From: Amphiduros pacificus
Taxonomy: Eukaryota > Annelida > Polychaeta > Phyllodocida > Hesionidae
Assembly (NCBI GenBank): GCA_949316495.1
Contig: OX439005.1
Location: forward strand, 3,319,001 to 3,383,000
DNA length: 64,000 nucleotides
Reading direction: 5' to 3'
Shown here: positions 1 through 13,100 of the stretch, in pieces
Layout of the letters: each line of letters opens with the position of its first letter
Position numbering within the stretch: position 1 is the stretch's first letter
Program-made: the position numbers and the translations under genes
Notes under the pieces: model-generated
The model's input: only the letters and a program-made list of their open reading frames with translations
The model's database searches: none
What the model was told of the DNA's origin: nothing

Positions 1-771
1 CTTTGAGTCGTGTCTTCCCTTGTTGACAGAAATGCTTTCGCACGTGGATCGATTATAGTTGCGTTTTAAATGATAAATAAAGGTATGTACTTAATATAAT
101 CACAGTTACGTCGAGAATTTCTCCACATCATTGATTTTAGCCTCAAAACAAAGCGTTTTCATTATTTATCATTTGAAATGCAATTAAAATCGATCCGCGT
201 GTGAAAGCATTTCTGTCAACAAGGAAGACACGACTCAGCGCAACACGTGGTCGCAAATTTGAAAGGCGGAAGTGACGGGAAGAGGCTCTTGTTTTTAGCG
301 CGAAAACGATTGTTAATATATTGCGCAATAATGGATGGTTTTGTTCTGTTCTCGACCTGCAAAACGTAATTTGTGATAGTATTATGTATATACCTTTATT
401 TATCATTTAAAATGCAATTAAAATCGATCAGCTACGGATATGAAAGTTCAATTTAACATGTTGGCCGCTCCACTTTTGTCTCGTGGGCACCCAGACGCTA
501 AGATAAAGGAAGTCACGTACATCGTATTACGTTTTGTGATAATATTGGGTAAATACCTTTATTTATCATTTAAAACGCAATTAAAATCAATCTGCTACGT
601 CTGATATTCGTTATTTCGAAAATATGAACATCGTATTTACGTTTTACCGTATTTACGTTTTACTGTAAATACTCGAGTATAAGACTGCTCTCGTGTATAA
701 GACGACCCCCTAAACATGAACTAAGAGTTTTTGGAAAAAAACCTCGTCTTATATACGAGTAAATACGGTAA
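1..771. mobile_element. Composite MITE fragments sharing the core of the 10170 and 62731 elements
   Basis: Two oppositely oriented pieces of the same core (TTTAAATGATAAATAAAGGT, TCGACCTGCAAAACGTAATT) occupy 1-600. From about 655 a different terminal module, ACTCGAGTATAAGAC...CGTCTTATATACGAG, ends at TACGGTA (771), where the 39-bp array begins. The left end is outside the window. No protein is encoded. Confidence 0.7.
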
Positions 772-1887
772 CATGTGTCAAGGTGATCCATTATACCACT
801 GGGCAACTAACATGTGTCACGGTGATCCATTATACCACCGGGCAACTAACATGTGTCAAGGTGATCCATTATACCACTGGGCAACTAACATGTGTCAAGG
901 TGATCCATTATACCACTGGGCAACTAACATGTGTCAAGGTGATCCATTATACCACCGGGCAACTAACATGTGTCAAGGTGATCCATTATACCACCGGGCA
1001 ACTAACATGTGTCAAGGTGATCCATTATACCACCGGGCAACTAACATGTGTCAAGGTGATCCATTATACCACCGGGCAACTAACATGTGTCAAGGTGATC
1101 CATTATACCACCGGGCAACTAACATGTGTCACGGTGATCCATTATACCACCGGGTAACTAACATGTGTCAAGGTGATCCATTATACCACTGGGCAACTAA
1201 CATGTGTCAAGGTGATCCATTATACCACCGGGCAACTAACATGTGTCAAGGTGATCCATTATACCACCGGGCAACTAACATGTGTCAAGGTGATCCATTA
1301 TATCACCGGGCAACTAACATGTGTCAAGGTGATCCATTATACCACCGGGTAACTAACATGTGTCAAGGTGATCCATTATATCACCGGGCAACTAACATGT
1401 GTCACGGTGATCCATTATACCACCAGGCAACTAACATGTGTCACGGTGATCCATTATATCACCGGGTAACTAACATGTGTCACGGTGATCCATTATACCA
1501 CCGGGCAACTAACATGTGTCACGGTGATCCATTATACCACCGGGCAACTAACATGTGTCAAGGTGATCCATTATACCACTGGGCAACTAACATGTGTCAA
1601 GGTGATCCATTATACCACCGGGCAACTAACATGTGTCAAGGTGATCCATTATACCACCGGGCAACTAACATGTGTCAAGGTGATCCATTATACCACCGGG
1701 CAACTAACATGTGTCAAGGTGATCCATTATACCACCGGGCAACTAACATGTGTCAAGGTGATCCATTATACCACCGGGCGATTAACATGTGTCAAGGTGA
1801 TCCATTATACCACTGGGCAACTAACATGTGTCAAGGTGATCCATTATATCACCGGGTACCTAACATGTGTCAAGGTGATCCATTATA
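771..1887. repeat. Minisatellite, 39-bp unit, about 28 copies
   Basis: The unit begins ACATGTGTCAAGGTGATCCA. Because 39 is a multiple of 3 and the unit lacks stops in two frames, it gives 385-, 124- and 137-codon open frames, read here as artefacts. Variant positions (CAAGG/CACGG, CACTGG/CACCGG, GCAAC/GTAAC) are shuffled among units. Confidence 0.95.
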
Positions 1888-2294
1888 GTTTCACATAATT
1901 CCATGAATTACCAATAGATTAAAATACTAACTTCTCTACAGTAAAAATAAATACGTGCTAGACAAGGATTATTGATTCAATTTCACACCTTCTATAAATA
2001 TAGTTTTTCTAATGGTTTAAAGGAACTTAGCACTCAAGATTAATCAATAGAAAAGCTCTCTACAATGAGATTTCTCCATCAAATTTGTTGACATTGTCAA
2101 GCACGGCAAGACATCACTTTGAGAATCCTGTGGCTGACATTTTTGATGGATAGTCATTGTTGAGAAGCGTTGCCGTCATGCACGTGGCAGAGATCAGGTA
2201 TGCCAAGAGGCTGTCAATAACTCTCGGCTAAAATCATTCCGATATTAATGTCTCAGCATACACCCTGCAGACACCCCACTCGTAACTTTATTGA

Positions 2295-3332
2295 TCAAGG
2301 CATGAAGGCGATGCACTGACTCCCAAAAAAATCTATAAAAATTATAACTTTAAGATAAATATTTCTGCCTTTCATGTCTATTTACCTGATGAACTCTTAT
2401 AAGTGACTGAAAAACCTATAGATATAAACAAGAACTTAGTCAAGAGCCCCAATTTTGAAGCCACATTTCTTTCTTGGCATTATTTTTATGAGGAGTCCCA
2501 TCATAGTGGCACTAAAAGTTAAAATGGCATCAGGAGAGTATTACAACCTGCTTTTGACATCAACCGAATTATCTCTTGATTAGCAATAGATTGGCATCAA
2601 ACAGTGCTATCCTACTCTGAGCCTCATCTGGGGTTATATAGAGTTTACATTATCTGTGTTTACCTGTCATGTGTATTTCATGGCTGACACAGATCTCTTA
2701 TTTCTAATCTAGTTGCTCCATATAATCCTTATTTCTAATCTAATTGCTCCATATAATCCTTAATGCTTATGTAATTGCTCCATATAATCCTTATTGCTTA
2801 TGTGATTGCTCCATATAATCCTTATTTCTAATCTAATTGCTCCATATAATCCTTATTGCTTATGTAATTGCTCCATATAATCCTTATTGCTTATGTGATT
2901 GCTCCATATAATCCTTATTGCTTATCTAATTGCTCCATATAATCATTATTTCTTATCTAATTGCTCCATATAATCCTTATTGCTTATGTGATTGCTCCAT
3001 ATAATCCTTATTTCTTATCTAATTGCTCCATATAATCCTTATTGCCTATCTAATTGCTCCATATAATCCTTATTGCTTACCTAATTGCTCCATATAATCA
3101 TTATTGCTTACCTAATTGCTCCATATAATCCTTATTGCTTATCTAATTGCTCCATATAATCCTTATTTCTTATCTAATTGCTCCATATAATCCTTATTGC
3201 TTACCTAATTGCTCCATATAATCATTATTTCTTATCTAATTGCTCAATATAAAACTTATAAATATATAATATTTCCATGTCAATATACTTTTAATGAACC
3301 AAATTACAGGATGATTGCTTAATACCTTTGAA
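2295..3332 (-). mobile_element. TTAAAGG-ended MITE, copy 1, expanded by an internal array
   Basis: Related to copies at 23933, 42613 and 60124. The left end is worn (TCAAGGCATGAAGG); the right end reads GCTTAATACCTTTGAA. The middle matches the 42613 copy (TTCTTTCTTGGCATTATTTT, GTGTTTACCTGTCA). A 31-bp array occupies 2695-3250. Confidence 0.65.
2695..3250. repeat. Minisatellite, 31-bp unit, about 18 copies
   Basis: The unit is close to AATTGCTCCATATAATCCTT plus ATTGCTTATGT, with TTTCTTATCT variants. It sits inside a MITE copy. Confidence 0.93.
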
Positions 3333-3411
3333 GTCATGATTTATCTTTTTATTTAAAATAAACATACACTAATGCATGTAAATATATTTCAATTAGCAAA
3401 CTATCACTGAC

Positions 3412-3565
3412 CTAGTGCTATTCGCCTGTAGGTGGCACTGCGTGTCGGCTTTTCTGGCTCCAGGACCCATGTTTTCTGATCTATTTCATCCATAATGTTC
3501 CAAAATTCTTGATAGTGCTTTAAGCGTTTTTCAAACTGATCTAGTATTGCTGAAAGGCTTCTCAT
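3412..3565 (-). CDS. FANCL: FANCL exon 7
   Basis: Fifty-one codons plus one base run from MRSLSAILDQFEKRLKHYQE through FWNIMDEIDQKTWVLEPEKP to RSATYRRIAL. This is the best conserved stretch in the window's FANCL. The acceptor is CACTGCAG and the donor GTCAGTG. The next exon should lie upstream of base 1; none was found between 1 and 3411. Confidence 0.97.
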
Positions 3566-4084
3566 CTGCAGTGAATAAAATACACAATATATTCTCGAAA
3601 TCTTTGTGGTAACTAAACAAATTGTAAACAAAAAAAAGGTCAAGTTCTGATAACTTTATACAAGTCTTTGTGTAAGTGAAGCATGTAAAATTGTACATTT
3701 TCTATTTATTTTACATCCATCAAGCAAAAAACAAAATTTTACAGATTTCCCTACCTGCCCAATTTATATACCCCAATTCTCAATAATCTCAATAAACATA
3801 TAACAAAAACGAAGAAAAAATCTATTCATTTTCCTTTTTTAAGGCCATGTTTATTATTTGTTGACCTCAGTTATATATTAAAAATAGGCATCAAAGATGC
3901 AGATACACTCAGCCCTCGTCTTTACAGCCAAACGGCCTGGAATTTCCCAACTTGACCTACTTTTCAAGGTAAAAAAGGTCACAGAGGGGTCATGGTTGAA
4001 CTTGTTCAAGACATTTCCCCAAAGAGTTTACATAACAAGTTTGAAAGGTATCCGAGCTGTTTTGATTGTTCGCATTAACAACAA

Positions 4085-4117
<33 letters not shown>

Positions 4118-7100
4118 TTCAGCACTACTATACACCCAGCTCTGATGAATCGGGGCTGAGTGCAAAAATGATCTGAGATACTCATCTTGACACATACCTT
4201 AAGAGACCAGATAAAATCAAAGGGCTGTGGGAGATCAGCGACGCAGCTAGGGGGTGACACTGGGTACTACAAATAGGTCGGAATCCATTAGTCAACTCCC
4301 ATTGGTCAGCACAGATTATAATGTCAGTACAAACCCCTTAGGATGTTGACAACATGGCAACATCAATGTTCAAGCAAAAAAAGGACAGGACATCGGAGAA
4401 ATTTGCTTTTAAAATGTAAATGTCAGCTGTGGAACTCTCCATTTATAATGTGTATATTTTGTGCTAAAATATCTATTCAAAACACTTTATTTTATCTTTC
4501 TATTCCTGTTAAAATGGTACAGAAATATATATTTCCTTATGTATATATTGGCTTGAGTAACATTATTAAATTGAACAGTATGTTTCAGCGGTAGATATTA
4601 AATATGTATGACACTGTCCCCTTATCTGTAAAAACAAAACCTCAATTTATCCCCTACCAAATGTCCTCTGACAAATGTCCTCTGATAAAATTCTTTTAAT
4701 GATTATATAACAATACAATAGTATCAAGAAATAGACAGCATCAAACTTCCAAGTATTGCCGTTACAGGACTTCAATACACCGAGTAGATATTTAACTTGG
4801 ATTTGAGTATGAAACATCCCACATGCATCCGGAGTGAGTTTCTATAGTTTCACTGAAATCTTCCGTTTCCGTACTAAATATAGCGTGAGCTACGTCACAA
4901 GCTCTGGATCAAGTAGTGTTACAATTAGTGAATAACCAGTTAATCCCCCCCCCCCCCCCCCCCCCCCCCACACACACACTAGGGCAGCAGGCCAGAGCGG
5001 GATCTGGCGGGGGAGTACCTGCTCTCAGCCACCAGGTGGCGATGTGGACCTCGGGTAAACATTGCCACAAGCTTCCTGCTCCTGGCCATTCCAATATGCA
5101 CACCACAAACTGCATTAACACTCGCAATTTGCTGAATAAACAGCAGAATATGGAGGACTTATTAAATGATCCAGCTAATCAGATATATGTATGGAACAAG
5201 GCCCTGTCCCCAAGTACTGTCAGCACTATCCCTTCCCTCCCTAATCTATATCACTTCAATCCCTAATCTATATCACTTCAATCCCTAATCTATATCCTTT
5301 CCCTCCCTAATCTATATCACTTCAATCCCTAATCTATATCACTTCAATCCCTAATCTATATCACTTCAATCCCTAATCTATATCCTGTTAATCCCTCATC
5401 TATATCCCTTCAATCCTTAATCTATATCACTTCAATCCCTAATATATATCCTTTCCCTCCCTAGTCTATATCCTTTCAATCCCTAATCTATATTCTTTCC
5501 CTCCCTAATCTATATCCCTCCAATCCCTAATCTGTGTCCTTTCCCTCCCTAATCTATATCCTTTCCCTCCCTAATCTATATCCTTTCCCTCCCTAATCTA
5601 TATCACTTCAATCCCTAATCTATATCCTTTCAATCCCTAATCTATATCACTTCAATCCCTAATCTATATCCCTTCCCTCCCTAATCTATATCCCTTCCCT
5701 CCCTAATCTATATCCCTCCAATCCCTAATCTGTGTCCTTTCCCTCCCTAATCTATATCCTTTCCCTCCCTAATCTATATCACTTCAATCCCTAATCTATA
5801 TCCTTTCCCTCCCTAATCTATATCCTTTCCCTCCCTAATCTATATCCCTTCCCTCCCTAATCTATACCACTTCAATCCCTAATCTATATCACTTCAATCC
5901 CTAATCTATATCATTTCCCTCCCTAATCTATATCCCTTCCCTCCCTAATCTATATCCCTTCCCTCCCTAATCTATACCACTTCAATCCCTAATCTATATC
6001 CTTTACCTCCCTAATCTATATCCCTCCAATCCCTAATCTATATCCTTTCCCTCCCTAATCTATATCCTTTCCCTCCCTAATCTGTGTCCTTTCCCTCCCT
6101 AATCTATATCCTTTCCCTCCCTAATCTATATCACTTCAATCCCTAATCTATATTCTTTCCCTCCCTAATCTATATCCTTTCCCTCCCTAATCTATATCCC
6201 TTCAATCCCTAATCTATATCCCTTCCCTCCCTAATCTATATCCCTTCAATCCCTAATCTATATTCTTTCCCTCCCTAATCTATATCCTTTCCCTCCCTAA
6301 TCTATATCCCTTCCCTCCCTAATCTATATCCCTCCAATCCCTAATCTATATCCTTTCCCTCCCTAATCTATATCCCTCCAATCCCTAATCTGTGTCCTTT
6401 CCCTCCCTAATCTATATCCTTTCCTTCCCTAATCTATATTATTTCCCTCCCTAATCTATTTCACTTCAATCCCTAATCTATATCCTTTCCCTCCCTAATC
6501 TATATTCTTTCCCTCCCTAATCTATATCCCTCCAATCCCTAATCTATATCCTTTCCCTCCCTAATCTATATCACTTCAATCCCTAATCTATATCACTTCA
6601 ATCCCTAATCTATATCCTTTCCCTCCCTAATCTATATCACTTCAATCCCTAATCTGTGTCCTTTCCCTCACTAATCTATATCCCTCCAATCCCTAATCTA
6701 TATCCTTTCCCTCCCTAGTCTATATCACTTCAATCCCTAATCTATATCCTTTCCCTCCCTAATCTATATCCCTCCAATCCCTAATCTATATCCTGTTAAT
6801 CCCTAATCTATATCCTTTCCCTCTCTTATCTATATCCCTCCAATCCCTAATCTATATCCTTTCCCTCCCTAATCTATATCCCTCCAATCCCTAATCTGTG
6901 CCCTTTCCCTCCCTAATCTATATCCTTTCCCTCCCTAATCTATATCCTTTCCCTCCCTAATCTATATCCTTTCCCTCCCTAATCTATATCCTTTCCCTCC
7001 CTAATCTATATCCTTTCCCTCCCTAATCTATATCCCTCCAATCCCTAATCTGTGTCCTTTCCCTCCCTAATCTGTGTCCTTTCCCTCCCTTATCTGTGTC

Positions 7101-10100
7101 CTTTCCCTCCCTTATCTGTGTCCTTTCCCTCCCTAATCTGTGTCCTTTCCCTCCCTAATCTATATCCTTTCCCTCCCTTATCTGTGTCCTTTCCCTCCCT
7201 AATCTATATCCTTTCAATCCCATAATCTGTGCCCTTTCAATCCCTAATCTATATCCTTTCCCTCCCTAATCTATATCCCTCCAATCCCTAATCTATATCC
7301 TTTCCCTCCCTAATCTATATCCCTCCAATCCCTAATCTATATCCTTTCCCTCCCTAATCTATATCCTTTCAATCCCTAATCTGTGCCCTTTCAATCCCTA
7401 ATCTGTGTCCTTTCCCTCCCTTATCTGTGTCCTTTCCCTCCCTTATCGAGATGGAAAGGACAAAGTATGATGGTCACAGAATAAAGATGGAGGGACATAT
7501 TATAAGGAAGATGGTCACAGAATAAAGATGGGAGGGACATATTATAAGGAAGATGGTCACAGAATAAAGATGGGAGGGACATATTATAAGGAAGATGGTC
7601 ACAGAATAAAGATGGGAGGGACATATTATAAGGAAGATGGTCACAGAATAAAGATGGAAAAGACAGAATAAGGAAGATGGTCACAGAATAAAGATGGGAG
7701 GGACATATTATAAGGAAGATGGTCACAGAATAAAGATGGGAGGGACATATTATAAGGAAGATGGTCACAGAATAAAGATGGAAGACAGAATAAGGAAGAT
7801 GGTTACAGAATAAAGATGGGAGGGACATATTATAAGGAAGATGGTCACAGAATAAAGATGGAGGGACATATTATAAGGAAGATGGTCACAGAATAAAGAT
7901 GGAAAAGACAGAATAAGGAAGATGGTCACAGAATAAAGATGGGAGGGACATATTATAAGGAAGATGGTCACAGAATAAAGATGGGAGGGACATATTATAA
8001 GGAAGATGGTCACAGAATAAAGATGGAAGACAGAATAAGGAAGATGGTTACAGAATAAAGATGGGAGGGACATATTATAAGGAAGATGGTCACAGAATAA
8101 AGATGGGAGGGACATATTATAAGGAAGATGGTCACAGAATAAAGATGGAGGGACATATTATAAGGAAGATGGTCACAGAATAAAGATGGGAGGGACATAT
8201 TATAAGGAAGATGGTCACTGAATAAAGATGGGAAGGACATATTATAAGGAAGATGGTCACAGAATAAAGATGGAAAAGACAGAATAAGGAAGATGGTCAC
8301 TGAATAAAGATGGGAAGGACATATTATAAGGAAGATGGTCACAGAATAAAGATGGAAAAGACAGAATAAGGAAGATGGTTACAGAATAAAGATGGGAGGG
8401 ACATATTATAAGGAAGATGGTCACAGAATAAAGATGGGAAGGACATATTATAAGGAAGATGGTCACTGAATAAAGATGGTCATAAAGTAAAAATGGAGAG
8501 GTCACAGATTACAGAAGGCGATCACAGATTATAGCTTTAATACAAATTGAAGGAAGAACAAGAACTGGTCCAGGAAAAATGCCCGATGTTAGAAGAAAAT
8601 TCTCTACTACATGATGAGTGAAAGTTGCTGATCAATGACTTGAGGAAAGACATTTTGATATTTTATATCCCTTGTATCATACACCCATTACGGCTGAGTG
8701 CTGGCAGATGCAAATCTGGCCATTGTCAACTGGCATTGGCCATGATATAAGTCGACCAAACATGGTTAAATGCATGGCACGAGATCATACATAACCATAT
8801 ATAACCAGCCCATCTCTGTTCTCCACTCTACAGGGAATCAACCAGTTTACTGTCATATTTATTTATATAGTAAGCCATAAAATCTCTCAAGATTCTGTTT
8901 CCTCTCTGCTTCAGACTTTAATGATGGTTTCCTTAACTGCATTCCATTAAAACTTGCATTAAAAGTAATACTTACAGCGCTATGAACAGACTATAGAAAT
9001 TTTATTATTATTATTTTTTTATTATTATTATTATTTTATTATTATGTGAAGGGACTCTTCTCTGTTGAAAACCTAAAAGGTCAAGATGTATATAAATCTC
9101 ACAAGTGTTTATCTTAAAACTGGCTTCTTTGAATTAACAGTAAATTAGATCAGTAGATGAATGATGACTTACCTTTTCTGACAAGGTGACCTTAAGCACG
9201 TGGGAACGACCTGCATCGTCAATGGCCTGTAGATGCAACTTCTCAAAGTTGGAGTCTATGAACACCAACCTGGAAGGAAAATACTTTTACAAAATACATC
9301 ATTGTTTTTATCTCACTAATAAACTGTAACTTAACCACCTGTTTCACTTTTGAGATCTTCATATAAGTTTTTATATCACACTTAGGGAATGTGAATTGGA
9401 GGGAGTTATCACACTTAGGGAATGTGAATTGGAGGGAGTATTTTATGGAACTCTACTGATGATAGTTTGATGGGTTTATTGAAAGATCTATAGCACATCA
9501 TAAACTGTGAACTGAAGGTACAGAGGATGTCTGTACTCAGCGAAAAGTTTAGCCTGTAGCAAAGTCATGTGTAGGAATATGATTAGCTCAGGAGGGTGAC
9601 ACAGGGAATGTCATATATAGGGATATGATTAGCTCAGGAGGGTGACACAGGAAATGTCATATATAGGGATATGATTAGCTCAGGAGGGTGACACAGGAAA
9701 TGTCATATATAGGAATATGATTAGCTCAGGAGGGTGACACAGGGAATGTCATATATAGGGATATGATTAGCTCAGGAGGGTGACACAGGGAATGTCATAT
9801 ATAGGGATATGATTAGCTCAGGAGGGTGACACAGGGAATGTCATATATAGGGATATGATTAGCTCAGGAGGGTGACACAGGAAATGTCATATATAGGAAT
9901 ATGATTAGCTCAGGAGGGTGACACAGGAAATGTCATATATAGGAATATGATTAGCTCAGGATGGTGACACAGGAAATGTCATATATAGGAATATGTTTAG
10001 CTCAGGAGGGTGACACAGGAAATGTCATATATAGGAATATGATTAGCTCAGGAGGGTGACACAGGGAATGTCATATATAGGAATATGATTAGCTCAGGAG

Positions 10101-13100
10101 GGTGACACAGGAAATGTCATATATAGGAATATGATTAGCTCAGGAGGGTGACACAGGGAATGTCATATACTGTATACAGACAAATTTTTGCGACCTTTTT
10201 ATTTTCGCGTTAATTCGCGCCAGGACGTCATTCGCGAAATTAAATGGACGCGAAATTGAAGATGCATTACGCAATACGAGGTCGTCATGTTAAAAAGCGG
10301 GAGTGACGGGGACGAGCTCTTATTTTTGGCGAGAAAACAATTGGAGTCTATGAACACGCATTGAAATATTAATATACTGTGCAATGATGGATCCCTGGCT
10401 TCTCCTCGTGTTGCGGACGTGAATCACCGCGACATCACGTACATGATATTTACGTTTTACTTCATGGATAAATTCTCGACCTGCGAAGCATAATTTGTGA
10501 TAATATTGGGTAAATACCTTTATTTGTCATTTAAAACGCAATTAAAATGGATCCACGTGTGAAGGTATTTCTGTCAATAAAGGGAAGACACAACTCAACG
10601 CAACACGTGGTCGCAATTTTGAAAGGCGGAAGTGACGGGAAGAGGCTCTTGTTTTTAGCGCGAAAAAAAAAGTTAATATATTGCGCAATAATGTATGGTT
10701 TTGTTCTGTTCTCGACCTGCAAAGCGTAATTTGTGATAATATTATGTACATACCTTTATTTATCATTTAAAACGCAATTAAGATCGATCCACGTGTGAAA
10801 GCATTTCTGCCAAAAAGGGAAGACACGACTCAAAGCAGTGGAAACAAAGACGAAATGCAAAACTGTGAACGCTGATAATTGGAATCAGTGAGAACAAAGT
10901 CAAAACAAAGTGTTTCGAAATTTTGTTTTGTTCTGTTCTCGACCTGCAAAACGTAATTTGTGATAATATTATGTACTAGAAATCCAAAATTCGCAAAAAT
11001 AAAACGGCGCGAACCTGTCGAAAACGGCGATGGCGCGAAAATAACTAGGCGCGAATTTTTCTCGGTATACAGTATAGGGATATGATTAGCTCAGGAGGGT
11101 GACACAGGGAATGTCATATATAGGGATATGATTAGCTCAGGAGGGTGACACAGGGAATCTCATATATAGGAATATGATTAGCTCAGGAGGGTGACACAGG
11201 GAATGTCATATATAGGAATATGATTAGCTCAGGAGGGTGACACAGGGAATGTCATATATAGGGATATGATTAGCTCTGGAGGGTGACACAGGGAATGTCA
11301 TATATAGGAATATGATTAGCTCAGGAGGGTGACACAGGAAATGTCATATATAGGAATATGATTAGCTCAGGAGGGTGACACAGGAAATGTCATATATAGG
11401 AATATGATTAGCTCAGGAGGGTGACACAGGGAATGTCATATATAGGAATATGATTAGCTCAGGAGGGTGACACAGGAAATGTCATATATAGGAATATGAT
11501 TAGCTCAGGAGGGTGACACAGGGAATGTCATATACTGTATACAGACAAATTTTTGCGACCTTTTTATTTTCGCGTTAATTCGCGCCAGGACGTCATTCGC
11601 GAAATTAAATGGACGCGAAATTGAAGATGCATTACGCAATACGAGGTCGTCATGTTAAAAAGCGGGAGTGACGGGGACGAGCTCTTATTTTTGGCGAGAA
11701 AACAATTGGAGTCTATGAACACGCATTGAAATATTAATATACTGTGCAATGATGGATCCCTGGCTTCTCCTCGTGTTGCGGACGTGAATCACCGCGACAT
11801 CACGTACATGATATTTACGTTTTACTTCATGGATAAATTCTCGACCTGCGAAGCATAATTTGTGATAATATTGGGTAAATACCTTTATTTGTCATTTAAA
11901 ACGCAATTAAAATGGATCCACGTGTGAAGGTATTTCTGTCAATAAAGGGAAGACACAACTCAACGCAACACGTGGTCGCAATTTTGAAAGGCGGAAGTGA
12001 CGGGAAGAGGCTCTTGTTTTTAGCGCGAAAAAAAAAGTTAATATATTGCGCAATAATGTATGGTTTTGTTCTGTTCTCGACCTGCAAAGCGTAATTTGTG
12101 ATAATATTATGTATATACCTTTATTTATCATTTAAAACGCAATTAAGATCGATCCACGTGTGAAAGCATTTCTGCCAAAAAGGGAAGACACGACTCAAAG
12201 CAGTGGAAACAAAGACGAAATGCAAAACTGTGAACGCTGATAATTGGAATCAGTGAGAACAAAGTCAAAACAAAGTGTTTCGAAATTTTGTTTTGTTCTG
12301 TTCTCGACCTGCAAAACGTAATTTGTGATAATATTATGTACTAGAAATCCAAAATTCGCAAAAATAAAACGGCGCGAACCTGTCGAAAACGGCGATGGCG
12401 CGAAAATAACTAGGCGCGAATTTTTCTCGGTATACAGTATAGGGATATGATTAGCTCAGGAGGGTGACACAGGGAATGTCATATATAGGGATATGATTAG
12501 CTCAGGAGGGTGACACAGGGAATGTCATATATAGGAATATGATTAGCTCAGGAGGGTGACACAGGGAATGTCATATATAGGAATATGATTAGCTCAGGAG
12601 GGTGACACAGGGAATGTCATATATAGGGATATGATTAGCTCTGGAGGGTGACACAGGGAATGTCATATATAGGAATATGATTAGCTCAGGAGGGTGACAC
12701 AGGAAATGTCATATATAGGAATATGATTAGCTCAGGAGGGTGACACAGGAAATGTCATATATAGGAATATGATTAGCTCAGGAGGGTGACCTACGGACTG
12801 TAAAAACTGTATACACTGATTTTGGATATTTCAGAAATCTTATCCAAATTATTTATATTGATAAACCAAATATAAAGCAAATAGATTAATTAATATAGTG
12901 AATATAATGTTCAAACAGTTAAAGCATTCATGAAACCTGACTTTGAGACACATTTTCTTTACATAACATGAATGTTTATACCCTAAACAGTGCTTTTATG
13001 TAGTAGTACCCAAAATATTCCCTGTTAACAACTTTCTGTGGCACTTGAAAGTTGATCAGTCGTCTGCTGGAACCTACACCAGCAATTGAACACTTTGTCA

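Noticed and set aside
731-1888. 385-codon plus-strand open frame with 13-residue repeats (NMCQGDPLYHRAT)
   Set aside because: A 39-bp array whose unit lacks stops in two frames. It lies antisense in a FANCL intron, the upstream part is a MITE end, and no signal peptide or known family is seen.
10531-10766. Small proteins in the MITE pair (60-74 codons)
   Set aside because: They lie within non-autonomous element cores, overlap on both strands and match no transposase.
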